From Arcobacter sp. (GTDB lineage: Bacteria; Campylobacterota; Campylobacteria; Campylobacterales; Arcobacteraceae), in NCBI GenBank assembly GCA_003252105.1, contig QKDL01000010.1, positions 1 through 64,000 on the forward strand: 64,000 bases of DNA, in the 5' to 3' direction. Below, one piece after another: positions 53,117-63,134 of the stretch. The first letter of the stretch is position 1. The number at the start of each line of letters is the position of its first letter. Under the pieces are notes generated by a model. The model made no database searches, was not told where the DNA came from, and was given only the letters and a program-made list of their open reading frames with translations. The position numbers and the translations under genes were made by a program.

Positions 53117-53486
53117 GTAATGTAAAAGATGTGAATATACATTAAGTTTTAATAGATAAATGTAGACAAATAATAAATCTCTTCATCTACTGTAAAAACA
53201 GTTCTTTCATATGTTCATATTTTATGTAATTTATTAGTAAAAGATTAGTATGTTTTTTTCTAGTTTTAGTTGAAGAACCTAAATATAAAGAGGTAAGAAG
53301 ATATGATTATTCGGGGTTATATACTTGATAAAGGAAGAAAAAATAATAGTTTACTTTTTATAGTTCTATTCTTCCTATCAACTCTACAATAGCATTTAAT
53401 TTAAAACTAGAAAATTGACCTTTTGAAGTTTGCATAAAATTAAGGGTCAAATTTCTAGTTGAAGTTGGCATTTAAATTCTCATTAA
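53117..53486. other. Intergenic region with an imperfect inverted repeat after mnmG
   Basis: Between the operators and the mnmG stop there is a long hairpin: AACTAGAAA-TTGACC pairs with GGTCAA-TTTCTAGTT (53405-53460). It lies 26 bp after mnmG and may be its terminator, though no T tract follows. A 29-aa ORF (53303-53392, plus) has an AGAGG site but no other support. The rest is AT-rich, with nothing visible. Confidence 0.4.
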
Positions 53487-55355
53487 TTAATGTTTCTTAC
53501 AATTAATGTTTAAGTACATATGAATAATATCAAGTGAGGCTGGTGTAATACCCGAAATTTCACTTGCATTAAATAATGTAGGTGGTCTAAATTTTTCTAG
53601 CTTTTCTACTACTTCATTTGATAATCCAGGGATTGATTTGAAATCAAAATTTTCTGGGATTTTCATTTGAAGCATTTTTTTCATTTTTTCTATTTGTTTT
53701 AGTTGTTTTGCTACATATCTATAATATTTCGCTTCTATAATAATTTGCTCTTTTAGATAATCTTCTATGTCTGCTAAACTAGAAACTAGTTTATCAAACT
53801 TGTATTTATCTACTGTGCTTCTTCCAACAATGTCTATTAAAAGAGATCTGTCTTTGATTCTTTCTTCACCTAAGCTTTCTAGTAGTTCTAGATTCTCTTT
53901 TTTTGAAGTAAACCATTCATTTGCCATAAAATCAACTGCTTCTTGAATTACTTGCTTTTTATGTTCCACTTTTGCCATTTGTTCATCATCTATTAGTCCA
54001 AACTCATGACCATAGTGCGAAAGTCTCATATCAGCGCTTTCTTCTCTTAGAAGTAGTCTGTATTCAGCTCGGCTTGTAAACATTCTATATGGTTCATTTG
54101 TACCTTTTGTTACTAAATCATCAATTAAAACACCAATATATGCTTCATCTCGTCTAAGTACAAATGGTTCTTTTCCATCTATTGCTAAACAAGCATTTAT
54201 CCCTGCCATAAGTCCTTGTGATGCTGCTTCTTCATAACCTGTTGTTGCATTTATTTGACCTGCATTGTAAAGGTTATTTATCTTTTTTGTTTCTAAGGTA
54301 TGTTTTAATTCTGTTGGGTCTACATAATCATACTCGATAGCATATCCATATCTTATGATTTTTGCATTTTCAAGTCCCTCAATTGAGTGTATCATCTCTT
54401 TTTGAACATCTATTGGTAGTGAAGTTGAAAGTCCATTTATATAGTATTCTGTTTTCATAGCTGTTTGTGGTTCTAAAAATAGTTGGTGTCTTTCTCTTTC
54501 ACTAAATCTATTGATTTTATCTTCAATACTTGGACAATATCTTGGACCTCTACCTTCTATTTGACCTGTAAACATTGGAGCTCTATGGAAGTTGCTAGAG
54601 ATTTTATCATGTGTTTTTAGATTTGTATATGTTATATAACAAGGGTGTTGTGTAGGGTTAAAATTACTTTTATCTGTTCTAAATGAAAAAGGTGTAGGTT
54701 TTTCATCTCCACCATGCTCTTCCATAACATCAAAGTTAATAGAACTTGCGTCTATTCTTGCTGGCGTTCCTGTTTTAAGTCTCCCAACATTTAGTCCTAA
54801 CTCTTTTAATTGTATTGATAGAGTTGAAGAGGGTAATTCCCATGCACGACCAGCATCATATTTGTTTTCACCAATATGAATAAGTCCTCTCATAAAAGTA
54901 CCCGTTGTAAGGATAACTTTTTTTGCTTTGAACTCCTCACCTAGTTTCGTTTTAACACCATAAACTGTGTTGTCTTCAACTATTAGAGAACTTACTTCAT
55001 CTTGGTAAACTTCAAAGTTTGGTGTGTTGTGACAAACTTTTCTCATATACGTTCTATATTTGTCCATATCTATTTGCGCACGGCTTCCTTGTACTGCTGC
55101 ACCTTTTGAAGCATTTAATACTCTAAATTGAATACCAGCTTCATCAGTACAAAGTCCCATCTCTCCACCAATTGCATCAAGTTCTCTTACTAAGTGACCT
55201 TTAGCAAGTCCACCAATAGCAGGGTTACAACTTGCAGCTCCTATTTGCTCTACTAACATAGTTATAAGTAGGGTTTTTTTACCCATTCTTGCAGCAGCTA
55301 ATGAGGCTTCTATACCTGCATGACCACCACCTACGACTATTACATCATATTCCAT
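53487..55355 (-). CDS. mnmG: tRNA uridine-5-carboxymethylaminomethyl modification enzyme
   Basis: MnmG (GidA) is the FAD enzyme that with MnmE modifies U34 of several tRNAs. The 622-aa protein has the FAD-binding [20 protein letters not shown] at the start, [18 protein letters not shown] (with the conserved Cys), [12 protein letters not shown], and a helical C-terminal domain with [17 protein letters not shown]. The length is normal. No mnmE is in the window. Confidence 0.98.
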   Translation of the reverse strand: MEYDVIVVGGGHAGIEASLAAARMGKKTLLITMLVEQIGAASCNPAIGGLAKGHLVRELDAIGGEMGLCTDEAGIQFRVLNASKGAAVQGSRAQIDMDKYRTYMRKVCHNTPNFEVYQDEVSSLIVEDNTVYGVKTKLGEEFKAKKVILTTGTFMRGLIHIGENKYDAGRAWELPSSTLSIQLKELGLNVGRLKTGTPARIDASSINFDVMEEHGGDEKPTPFSFRTDKSNFNPTQHPCYITYTNLKTHDKISSNFHRAPMFTGQIEGRGPRYCPSIEDKINRFSERERHQLFLEPQTAMKTEYYINGLSTSLPIDVQKEMIHSIEGLENAKIIRYGYAIEYDYVDPTELKHTLETKKINNLYNAGQINATTGYEEAASQGLMAGINACLAIDGKEPFVLRRDEAYIGVLIDDLVTKGTNEPYRMFTSRAEYRLLLREESADMRLSHYGHEFGLIDDEQMAKVEHKKQVIQEAVDFMANEWFTSKKENLELLESLGEERIKDRSLLIDIVGRSTVDKYKFDKLVSSLADIEDYLKEQIIIEAKYYRYVAKQLKQIEKMKKMLQMKIPENFDFKSIPGLSNEVVEKLEKFRPPTLFNASEISGITPASLDIIHMYLNINCKKH

Positions 55356-55435
55356 TAATTTCCTTTTTTAAAAACCTATATTTTAAGTTTTGCAATATAT
55401 TTAAAATGATTGGCTTTTTTTATTTTTTTAAGAGG

Positions 55436-55479
55436 AAATTTCTTAGATAAATGTTTTCTTCCACTTATCTAAGAAATTT
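55436..55479. promoter_or_regulatory. 15-bp inverted repeat between divergent mnmG and ribE
   Basis: AAATTTCTTAGATAA and TTATCTAAGAAATTT are perfect complements 14 bp apart. A second hairpin (AATAATTT..GGTA/TACC..AAATTATT) follows at about 55504-55533. Both lie upstream of two divergent genes, so they cannot be ordinary terminators of either; an operator or leader RNA structure is possible. No FMN-riboswitch sequence elements are visible before ribE. Confidence 0.45.
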
Positions 55480-55648
55480 ACAGATTCGTTAAAATTAGCT
55501 TCTTAATAATTTTTCGGTATTATACCAAATTATTAAAAAATTACAAAGAACAATTCATTGTTATTTTTAGCAAAATTTAATTTTTGTGCTAAAAAAAAGA
55601 TATAACAACAAAGTCCCTTTTTAAATGGGACATTTTAAAAGGAATTTT

Positions 55649-56260
55649 TTGTTTACAGGTTTGATTCGAGAGATGGCTGAGGTAATCAGTTTTAAAAACA
55701 ATTTTCTTACACTAAAAGCGAAATATAAAGCTAAAATTGGAGACTCTATTGCTGTAAATGGAGCTTGTTTAACTGTTGTTAGATTTACAAGTGATACTTT
55801 TACTGTGGAGCTTTCACCAGAATCTCAAAAAATTCTTGCAATGGAAAACTATAGAGGTAAGGTTCATATAGAACCAGCTATGATGATGGGTGATAGATTT
55901 GAAGGACATATTGTCCAAGGTCATGTGGATTGTTTAGGTACAATAAAGTCTATAAAAAACAATGGAAATTCAACTGATTATATTATCTCAATTCCTAGTG
56001 AGTATGCAAAATATATTATTCCAAAAGGAAGTGTCACTATAGATGGAGTATCATTAACTGTAAATGAGGTTATGAAAGATTCATTTAGACTTACAATTAT
56101 TCCCCACACTATTGATAACACTTTATTTAAAACTTACAAAGTGGGTTCAAAAGTAAATCTAGAAACAGATATGTTTGCTAGATATATTTATAATATGTTT
56201 AAAGGAAAAGATGAAGGATTGACTTGGGATAAAGTTGATTCAATTATGGCTTCGTATTAA
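55649..56260 (+). CDS. ribE: Riboflavin synthase alpha chain
   Basis: The enzyme dismutates two 6,7-dimethyl-8-ribityllumazine molecules to form riboflavin. The track start at 55625 adds eight residues. A TTG at 55649 gives the family's invariant N-terminus M-F-T-G-L-I and has AAAAGGA 6 nt before it, so the protein is 203 aa. The two repeated lumazine-binding barrels are seen: AVNGACLTVV...GHIVQGHVDCLGTI and TIDGVSLTVNEV...DMFARYIYN. Its 3' end overlaps mreC by 17 bp on the other strand. Confidence 0.95.
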   Translation: MFTGLIREMAEVISFKNNFLTLKAKYKAKIGDSIAVNGACLTVVRFTSDTFTVELSPESQKILAMENYRGKVHIEPAMMMGDRFEGHIVQGHVDCLGTIKSIKNNGNSTDYIISIPSEYAKYIIPKGSVTIDGVSLTVNEVMKDSFRLTIIPHTIDNTLFKTYKVGSKVNLETDMFARYIYNMFKGKDEGLTWDKVDSIMASY

Positions 56261-57014
56261 TATCATTTTTTCTATAAATAAAAAAATTTTCCTCTTTTAG
56301 TACATGTGCATAGGGTTGGATTAGAGCTTCTTGCATATCTTGCATTTTTGTTATGGATAATACTTTCCCAACTTTAAGCCCTTCAAAGAAGATATTATCC
56401 ATACCTGAAGTTATAACTTCATCCCCTTCATTTACTTCATAAATTATAGGGATGTATTTTATTTTTAAAAGACCTTGTTTTCCTGATGCATGGATGATTC
56501 CAGGGGCTTTATTATTTCCTATAAAAACTGCATAGTTACATTTTTCATTTCCATTTAATAAAGCTTTTGCTTTGTTATTGTCATTTACTACGATACCCGC
56601 AGCATAGTTTTTAGAAATAAGACCTAAAATCTTACTATCTTCCATCGTGTAATCTAACCATACTTTGGTAAAATCATCAAAAGAGATATAAGAAAGTACA
56701 TGTGAAAAAGTAACTTTTTCTTCATACTCTTTTTCTACACCAAGATTTTCTTTTATATTATTTAGTCTATTATTTGCTGATTGGTATAAAATTTTATAAG
56801 TTTTTAAATCAGCATTCTCTTTCTGAAGATTTTGAATTGTTGTTACTTGATAAAAATATTTTTGAGTTGTATTTACAATCGATATTGAAGTGTCTATATA
56901 AAACTTTTTTATCGATGTAAATGGATTAAAATTTGTTGCAATTACTTTGTCTAATTCAAAAATATACCCTAAGCTAATTGCAACAAAAACAAGAAAAAAA
57001 ATGAATTTATTCAT
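56244..57014 (-). CDS. mreC: Rod shape-determining protein MreC
   Basis: MreC links the MreB cytoskeleton to the periplasmic wall-synthesis machine. The 256-aa protein has an N-terminal membrane anchor (residues about 2-20), a periplasmic coiled coil (TTIQNLQKENADLKTYKILY) and a beta-barrel domain with AAGIVVNDNNKAKALL, GDEVITSGMDNIFFEGLKVGKV. The start overlaps mreB by 8 bp, forming the mreB-mreC pair. No mreD follows. Confidence 0.92.
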   Translation of the reverse strand: MNKFIFFLVFVAISLGYIFELDKVIATNFNPFTSIKKFYIDTSISIVNTTQKYFYQVTTIQNLQKENADLKTYKILYQSANNRLNNIKENLGVEKEYEEKVTFSHVLSYISFDDFTKVWLDYTMEDSKILGLISKNYAAGIVVNDNNKAKALLNGNEKCNYAVFIGNNKAPGIIHASGKQGLLKIKYIPIIYEVNEGDEVITSGMDNIFFEGLKVGKVLSITKMQDMQEALIQPYAHVLKEENFFIYRKNDINTKP

Positions 57015-58038
57015 TTGTAATTAATTTTAGTAAATCATCCTGATCTAAAACATTACTTGTACCATAAGCAACAGCTAATAATGGCTCTTCGGCAACTTTT
57101 ACAGGTAATTTGATAATATCTGATAGATATTTGTCTAAACCTCTAATTAAAGCACCACCACCAGTTAGGATAACACCATTATCTACAATATCTCCTGCTA
57201 AATCAGGTGGCATATCTTCTAACACTGATCTTACTGCTGATACAATCTCTCGTAAAGGTTCTTTGATAGCTGTTCTAACTCCTTCACTTCCTAGTTCAAT
57301 TGTTGAAAGTAAACCAGAGTTATCTCTACCTTTTACTTTGATTTTTAATTCTTGGTCTTGTTTGATAGCTGAACCAATTTCGATTTTGATATTTTCTGCT
57401 GTTCTTTCCCCAATGTATAGGTTATAGTTTTGTCTTACATATTCCATAATTGATTTGTCAAATTTATCACCAGCTACTTTAATTGATTTAGATAATACAA
57501 GTCCCCCAAGAGAAGTTACACCAATCTCAGTTGTACCACCACCAATATCAACAACAACATAACCAGATGGATCAGCAACAGGAATACCAGCACCAATAGC
57601 AGCTGCCATTGGTTCTTCTACAAGAAATACTTCTCTTGCTCCTGCACTTAAAGCTGATTCTTTTACCGCTTTTCTTTCAACTTGAGTAATACCAAAAGGG
57701 ATACAGATAATTATTCTTGGTCTGATAAACGATTTTCTAGCGTGAGCTTTTTCGATAAAATATCTAATCATCATCTCTGTCATTTCAAAGTCAGCAATAA
57801 CTCCATCTTTCATAGGACGTACCGCTTGAATATTAAGTGGCGTTTTACCAATCATTTGTTTAGCTTCTTGCCCAACTGCTAAAATCTTATCTTTTCCATA
57901 TCTATTACTTTGTACTGCTACAACTGAAGGTTCATTTATAATGATACCTTTTCCTTTTACTGACACAATTGTATTTGCAGTACCTAAATCTATCGCCATA
58001 TCATTAGAAAATAGACCAATTAATTTATCAAACAACAT
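57007..58038 (-). CDS. mreB: Rod shape-determining actin-like protein MreB
   Basis: MreB polymerises under the inner membrane and directs sidewall growth. The 343-aa protein has phosphate-1 motif DLGTANTIVSVKGKGI, KDGVIADFEMTEMMIRYF, phosphate-2 VVDIGGGTTEIGV and the adenosine motif GVILTGGGALIRGLDKYL. The order fabZ-lpxA-clpX-mreB-mreC matches that in other Campylobacterota; clpX ends 12 bp before its start. Confidence 0.98.
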   Translation of the reverse strand: MLFDKLIGLFSNDMAIDLGTANTIVSVKGKGIIINEPSVVAVQSNRYGKDKILAVGQEAKQMIGKTPLNIQAVRPMKDGVIADFEMTEMMIRYFIEKAHARKSFIRPRIIICIPFGITQVERKAVKESALSAGAREVFLVEEPMAAAIGAGIPVADPSGYVVVDIGGGTTEIGVTSLGGLVLSKSIKVAGDKFDKSIMEYVRQNYNLYIGERTAENIKIEIGSAIKQDQELKIKVKGRDNSGLLSTIELGSEGVRTAIKEPLREIVSAVRSVLEDMPPDLAGDIVDNGVILTGGGALIRGLDKYLSDIIKLPVKVAEEPLLAVAYGTSNVLDQDDLLKLITNE

Positions 58039-58050
58039 ATCAAATCCTCT

Positions 58051-59271
58051 TTAAGCTATTTTAGGTTCTTTTTTTAGTGTAACTACCTCTTTCGTGATTG
58101 TTACAGTTTTATCTTTATACGATGGAAGATCATACATAATATCAAGCATAATATCTTCTAAAATTGATCTTAATCCTCTTGCTCCAGTTTTTCTTTCAAT
58201 TGCTAGTTTTGCAACTTCTTTTAGAGCATCTTTTTCAAATTCTAATTTTACACCATCAAGATTGAAAAGTTTGATGTATTGTTTAACTAAAGCATTTTTA
58301 GGTTCAGTTAAAATATGTACCATATCATCTTCACTAATTTCATTTAATGTTGCTATCATATGAAGTCTTCCTATAAGTTCAGGAATAAGTCCATATTTAA
58401 CTAAGTCATGAGCTTCAACATCAGAGATTATGGCATCATCAGTTTTGCTTTTTTTCTCTTGATTAAAACCTAAAACATTTCCACCTTTTTTCTTTTTGAT
58501 GATATCTTCAAGACCATCAAAAGCACCACCACAAATAAATAAAATATTTGTTGTATCAACTTGGATAGCATCTTGACCAGGGTGTTTTCTTCCCCCTTTA
58601 GGTGGAACATTTACCAAAGAACCCTCTACTATTTTAAGTAGTGCTTGCTGTACACCTTCACCTGATACATCTCTCGTGATTGATCTGTTTTCACTCATAC
58701 GTGCTACTTTATCAACTTCATCTATAAAGATAATACCAGTTTCAGCTTTTTTTACATCACCATTTGCAGCTTGTAAAAGTCTTGTTACCACATTTTCAAC
58801 ATCATCACCAACATATCCAGCTTCTGTTAAACTTGTAGCATCTGCAATTGCTAAAGGAACATCAAGATATTTTGCTATTGTTTGAGCCAGTAGTGTTTTA
58901 CCAGAACCAGTAGGTCCTATTAAAAGAACATTTGATTTATTGATTTCTGTATCATCATCTTCAAGTTCATCTTTTCTAAAAATTCTTTTATAGTGGTTAT
59001 ATACTGCAACAGATAAAACTTTTTTTGCTCTGTTCTGACCAACTACATAATCATCTAAAATCTCTTTTAATTGTGCAGGCGTTCTTAACTCTAATTCTTT
59101 TGTTATCTCTTCAGAAGAATACTCTTCCTCATCATCGTCAGATTTTGCTCCTGTCATAATTTCGTAAGCTGCATTTACGCAAGCTTTACAAATACAAGCA
59201 TTGTCTCCTGATATTATCGGGTTCTCATTAGAGTCAGGAGATCCACAAAAATCACATTCTAATTTACTCAT
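58051..59271 (-). CDS. clpX: ATP-dependent protease specificity subunit ClpX
   Basis: ClpX unfolds tagged proteins and feeds them to ClpP. The 406-aa protein has an N-terminal zinc domain (CDFCG near 6-10, CICKAC near 27-32), Walker [16 protein letters not shown] (about 112-126), Walker [13 protein letters not shown], the pore motif GYVGDDVE and the IGF-type ClpP contact, here [10 protein letters not shown] nearby. An acidic insert ([15 protein letters not shown]) follows the zinc domain. lpxA lies 14 bp upstream. Confidence 0.97.
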   Translation of the reverse strand: MSKLECDFCGSPDSNENPIISGDNACICKACVNAAYEIMTGAKSDDDEEEYSSEEITKELELRTPAQLKEILDDYVVGQNRAKKVLSVAVYNHYKRIFRKDELEDDDTEINKSNVLLIGPTGSGKTLLAQTIAKYLDVPLAIADATSLTEAGYVGDDVENVVTRLLQAANGDVKKAETGIIFIDEVDKVARMSENRSITRDVSGEGVQQALLKIVEGSLVNVPPKGGRKHPGQDAIQVDTTNILFICGGAFDGLEDIIKKKKGGNVLGFNQEKKSKTDDAIISDVEAHDLVKYGLIPELIGRLHMIATLNEISEDDMVHILTEPKNALVKQYIKLFNLDGVKLEFEKDALKEVAKLAIERKTGARGLRSILEDIMLDIMYDLPSYKDKTVTITKEVVTLKKEPKIA

Positions 59272-59285
59272 ATAAAAAAATTCTC

Positions 59286-60068
59286 CTATTTTCTATTAAA
59301 AGGTATGCCTCTTTTAGTATTTAGCACAAAATTTGCTAACTCTAAAACATATCTATTGTCATTTGTTTCAATAAGCTTTTTTGCTATATCTGAAATAGGA
59401 TACCCTGATTCAAAAATAGCTTTATATGCTTTTTTAATCTCATCTATGTCACTTCTATTCTCAAGTCTTCTTCTAAGACCGTTTAAGTTTAGACCTCTTA
59501 AAACAGCACGATTTCCTTCTGCTAAACAAAAAGGTGGAATATCTTGGGTAATTACTGAACCTCCAGCAATCATAACATTTGAACCAATTTTACAAAATTG
59601 ATGAACAGGTGTTAATCCACCTACAACTACATGGTCATCTATTTCTACATGACCAGCAAGTGTTGCTACATTTGCAAAAATACAATTATTTCCAACTATT
59701 ACATCGTGAGCAACGTGGGTATATCCCATGAATAGGTTGTTATCTCCTATTTTAGTTATAGAACCACCACCTTGTGTTCCTGGATTAAACAAAGTATATT
59801 CTCTGATTTTATTATTGTTCCCAATAACTAGTTCTACATCTTCTCCACCAAACTTTAAATCTTGTGGAATTGAACCAAGTGTTGCATGAGAAAAAATTTG
59901 GTTATTTTCTCCAATAGTCGTTTTCCCTTCGATAAGAGTGTGACTTGCAATTGTAGTACCATTGCCAATTTTTACATCTTTGCCAATAACCGTATAAGCA
60001 CCAATTGTGATATCATCACCAAGTTGTGCTCCATCTTCAATAATAGCTGTTTTGTGAATATTATTCAT
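59286..60068 (-). CDS. lpxA: UDP-N-acetylglucosamine acyltransferase
   Basis: LpxA performs the first step of lipid A synthesis. The 260-aa protein is a left-handed beta-helix of hexapeptide repeats ([30 protein letters not shown]) with the catalytic His in [14 protein letters not shown] (about 120) and a helical C-terminal cap with [16 protein letters not shown]. It lies 11 bp after fabZ. Confidence 0.97.
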   Translation of the reverse strand: MNNIHKTAIIEDGAQLGDDITIGAYTVIGKDVKIGNGTTIASHTLIEGKTTIGENNQIFSHATLGSIPQDLKFGGEDVELVIGNNNKIREYTLFNPGTQGGGSITKIGDNNLFMGYTHVAHDVIVGNNCIFANVATLAGHVEIDDHVVVGGLTPVHQFCKIGSNVMIAGGSVITQDIPPFCLAEGNRAVLRGLNLNGLRRRLENRSDIDEIKKAYKAIFESGYPISDIAKKLIETNDNRYVLELANFVLNTKRGIPFNRK

Positions 60069-60079
60069 TCGATTAAACT

Positions 60080-60523
60080 TTATTTATCTACTATCATAGC
60101 TTTTAGTTCTGCTTCAGCAACTAAAGCATCATCTACATAAGCTTTACCATCAAGAACGATTAGCGTTCCTCTTAATTTTTTGATTTCAATTCTATATTCT
60201 AATTTGTCACCAGGTTTAACAGGACTTCTAAATTTAGCTTTATCAATACTCATAAAATATATAACTTTTTTAGCTAATTCCTCTTTTGATAGGTCATTGC
60301 TTTTTAGTGCTAAAACTCCACCAGCTTGTGCCATACCTTCAAGGATTAATACTCCTGGATAGATTGGATGACCTGGGAAGTGCCCCATAAATGCAGGCTC
60401 ACTAATTGAGATATTTTTGTATCCAGTAACTGATTTTCCTTTTTCCATCTCAGTGATTCTATCTACTAATAAAAAAGGGTATCTATGTGGTAAAATATCT
60501 TGAATTTCCATTACATCTAACAT
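60080..60523 (-). CDS. fabZ: 3-hydroxyacyl-ACP dehydratase
   Basis: FabZ dehydrates hydroxyacyl-ACP in fatty acid elongation and competes with LpxA for the same substrate pool. The 147-aa hot-dog protein has the catalytic His in [13 protein letters not shown] (about 48-60) and Glu in [10 protein letters not shown] (about 63-72), with the N-terminal [13 protein letters not shown]. First in the fabZ-lpxA-clpX-mreB-mreC series. Confidence 0.97.
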   Translation of the reverse strand: MLDVMEIQDILPHRYPFLLVDRITEMEKGKSVTGYKNISISEPAFMGHFPGHPIYPGVLILEGMAQAGGVLALKSNDLSKEELAKKVIYFMSIDKAKFRSPVKPGDKLEYRIEIKKLRGTLIVLDGKAYVDDALVAEAELKAMIVDK

Positions 60524-60575
60524 TCTTATATTCCTATGTCTGTTTTAAAAATCATATATTTTATCCAAAACAAAA

Positions 60576-61619
60576 TTAGTTTTGAATTATTTTTGCAACA
60601 TTTTTAGAGCTGCCATATTTTAAATACTCTCTTAACACTGAAACCTTTTTTGAAAACTCTTTTCTATCCATGTTTTGATACTCTTCGTATAAGTTCTCTA
60701 CGGTAACATCTTCTTGTAAAAATTCTTTATGAATAATATCCTTACCCATTTTTTCAAAAAAGATATTAGATAGACCAATATATGGAAGTTTTACAAACTT
60801 CCTACCTATAAAATAATCAAGTTTTTTTGCTATATAACATAAGGTAAAAGGTGTACCAATAAGAGCAGTTTCAAGTGTAGCAGTTCCTGAACAAATAAAT
60901 CCAAATTCTGCTTCATAAATCTCTTTATGTGTATCATTTGAAATTTTAAAATTTTCTAAATTTCCATAAGTTTTTTTTATATATTCTTTATCAAACTTTG
61001 ATGGAATAATCAAAACATGTTCTTTATCTTTTATTTTAGAGCTTAGTTCTCTAAAAATTGGCATAAGATTTGTAATTTCTGTTTTTCTGCTCCCTGGCAT
61101 ATAAACTATTTTGCCACTATTTATAAGTTCTTGTTTGAAATTTTTTATCTCATCTAAAAGTGGATGTCCTACATATGTGATTTTATTTTTATCATTGTAG
61201 ATTTCACTTTCAAAAGGGATGATAGAACAAAGTTTATCACAATACTTTTCTAGTTTTTCAACTCTTTTTCTTTTCCAAGCCCAAGCTTGAGGTAAAATAT
61301 AATAAATAATCTCTTTATTTGGATATGTTTGTCGAAGTTTTTTTGCTAAGGGCAGATTAAATCCTGAGCTATCCATTAGTAAAACCTTATCGCAGTCCCT
61401 AGCAAGTTCTACTAACTCATCTCTTAGTTTAAAAAAGAATCGTATTTTTTTTATAGCATCAACAAATCCCATAATAGCAAGGTGTGAAAGGTCATAAAGG
61501 GGAATTCCTAACTCTTTGTCAAAAACCCCTTTTAGTTCTATATTTTGATCTAAATGTTTTACAAGTTCTTTTAAATGGATATTTGATGAAGTTTCAAGTG
61601 CACTTACTAAAAGCTTCAT
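60576..61619 (-). CDS. lpxB: Lipid-A-disaccharide synthase
   Basis: LpxB joins UDP-2,3-diacylglucosamine and lipid X. The 347-aa protein is of GT19 type: DSSGFNLPLAKKLRQTYP, YYILPQAWAWKRKRVEKLEKYCDKLCSIIPFE (highly diagnostic), TYVGHPLLDE, YMPGSRKTEI and CSGTATLETALIGTPFTLCY. It is slightly shorter than the ~380-aa norm. It is encoded 52 bp upstream of fabZ, and its start overlaps queH by 4 bp. Confidence 0.96.
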   Translation of the reverse strand: MKLLVSALETSSNIHLKELVKHLDQNIELKGVFDKELGIPLYDLSHLAIMGFVDAIKKIRFFFKLRDELVELARDCDKVLLMDSSGFNLPLAKKLRQTYPNKEIIYYILPQAWAWKRKRVEKLEKYCDKLCSIIPFESEIYNDKNKITYVGHPLLDEIKNFKQELINSGKIVYMPGSRKTEITNLMPIFRELSSKIKDKEHVLIIPSKFDKEYIKKTYGNLENFKISNDTHKEIYEAEFGFICSGTATLETALIGTPFTLCYIAKKLDYFIGRKFVKLPYIGLSNIFFEKMGKDIIHKEFLQEDVTVENLYEEYQNMDRKEFSKKVSVLREYLKYGSSKNVAKIIQN

Positions 61620-62689
61620 ATAATCACTTCTTTTACATCTTCATAAACTATAGAATCTATTTCAAATTCATATTTTCCATCTATTACTTCATCTACTACA
61701 ACTATTGTAGATAAGCCATAAGGATTGTTTGTAACTTTATCTCTAATGTTTAGTTCCGATTCAAAAGTAGGGGGATTAAACATCAAATCTTTTACACTTC
61801 TATATGTACTATTTCCTATCTCATTAAATCTTGTTAGAGGTAAAATTTTTACTTCATCTCTATTTAGATAATAAATTTCATCTTTATCATAGATGATTCT
61901 TCCATTTGTTTTATGTTTACCCAACACTGAATAACATAAAAAATAAGAGGGAATGATTTTCCTATCAATTTTTGTAAGACCACTTAACAATCTATAGTTT
62001 AAAAATCTTTGTTTGATTATTTTAAATGGTATATCTTTTGCTTCTAAATCATCTCTTTTTCTATATAGTTCTAATCTACTTTCAATTGATTCAGGAACAA
62101 TTTGATTTGAAATTGGGGAAAACATCTCATCCATAATTTTATCTTGGTGCTCTCTTTGTGCAGTTAGTGCATAGATACAACCACAATAGTTTTGTCTATA
62201 TAGTGAGTTTTCTTTTACAACTTCACCTTGTTCTTGTGTACCATTTCCGCTTCTATAATCTTTGAAAATAAATTGGCAGTTGTATTTTTCTTCTAGTTCT
62301 TTTCCTATTTTTTCTAATTTATCTTGAGATTTTTTAGGAGAAATAAGTAATGAAGTAGTAAATTTGTTATGTCCTAATTTTAAAGCTTTTTTTACACTAA
62401 CTTCAAGTCTATCATCAAAACACACAGTGCATCTGTCACCTTTTTCCGGTTCGTTTTCTAGTCCTTTTACTTTTTTTAGCCATTCTTTTAGGTTATATGG
62501 TCCTTCAAGTAAAGTTATTCCAAGTTTTTTACAAGAGTATTCAACGTCTAAATATCGTAATCTATACTCCTCATAAGGATGTATATTTGGATCGTAAAAG
62601 AAACCTACAAGCTCTTCATTAGGAAAATCTTCCCTAAGCTTTTCTAAAAAATAATGAGAATCAACTGCACAGCAAATATGAACTAACAA
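61616..62689 (-). CDS. queH: Epoxyqueuosine reductase QueH, with C-terminal extension
   Basis: QueH reduces epoxyqueuosine to queuosine in tRNA and replaces QueG in some bacteria. The 357-aa protein has the metal-binding motif LVHICCAVDSHYF at the very start (two adjacent Cys), GDRCTVCFDDRL (Cys-x-x-Cys), TTSLLISPKKSQD and YRQNYCGCIYA. The core ends near residue 190. The ~160-residue C-terminal region is typical of the longer Campylobacterota proteins; its role is unknown to me. Confidence 0.9.
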   Translation of the reverse strand: MLVHICCAVDSHYFLEKLREDFPNEELVGFFYDPNIHPYEEYRLRYLDVEYSCKKLGITLLEGPYNLKEWLKKVKGLENEPEKGDRCTVCFDDRLEVSVKKALKLGHNKFTTSLLISPKKSQDKLEKIGKELEEKYNCQFIFKDYRSGNGTQEQGEVVKENSLYRQNYCGCIYALTAQREHQDKIMDEMFSPISNQIVPESIESRLELYRKRDDLEAKDIPFKIIKQRFLNYRLLSGLTKIDRKIIPSYFLCYSVLGKHKTNGRIIYDKDEIYYLNRDEVKILPLTRFNEIGNSTYRSVKDLMFNPPTFESELNIRDKVTNNPYGLSTIVVVDEVIDGKYEFEIDSIVYEDVKEVII

Positions 62690-62750
62690 AAACTACCTTT
62701 GATGATTTTTTTTGTATTATAGTGAAATTTTTTATAACAAAGGATTAGGT

Positions 62751-63134
62751 ATAAAAACTATATTTGCAATTATAATTACAATTTTTATATTTTTTGGCTG
62801 TGCAAATAGACAACCGAAACTGGTTTCGAGTGCAACAATTTTGATAAAAACACCCACTATGAAGTTTTATGATAAAGGTTTCATCTCAAAATATAGTGAC
62901 CATATTAATGTACAAATCTTTTCTGCAGGAAGTGTTATTTTAAATTTAGATATTTTTGATAATAGGGTTTGTAAAGATACTTTTAGTTGTGAGATAAATA
63001 GCTCTTTTAATAAAAAGTATCTTGATAAAAGTTACAAAGATAGTTTTTTAAAAGAACTATTCAGTCAAAATAAAAAACAAATTATCCATAGGGACAAAAA
63101 GAATAATATTTTAATAAAAATCTTAAAAGATTAA
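62751..63134 (+). CDS. Putative lipoprotein, possible ATA start
   Basis: The track starts at a TTG (62712) that has no ribosome-binding site and would put a hydrophilic stretch before the signal peptide. AAAGGA at 62739-62744 lies 6 nt before an ATA at 62751, and the frame from there reads as a model lipoprotein signal (KTIFAIIITIFIFFGC). Either ATA is the start codon or the ATG was mutated. The mature 112 residues are basic (IIHRDKKNNILIKILKD at the end) and of unknown function. The 3' end overlaps the oxidoreductase by 4 bp. Confidence 0.55.
   Translation: MKTIFAIIITIFIFFGCANRQPKLVSSATILIKTPTMKFYDKGFISKYSDHINVQIFSAGSVILNLDIFDNRVCKDTFSCEINSSFNKKYLDKSYKDSFLKELFSQNKKQIIHRDKKNNILIKILKD

Noticed and set aside
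53303-53392. 29-aa plus-strand ORF with an AGAGG site between the operators and mnmG
   Set aside because: Only the binding site supports it; no domain or conserved context, so mentioned only within the intergenic entry.
55356-55648. FMN riboswitch before ribE
   Set aside because: The conserved RFN-element sequences are not visible; only simple inverted repeats.
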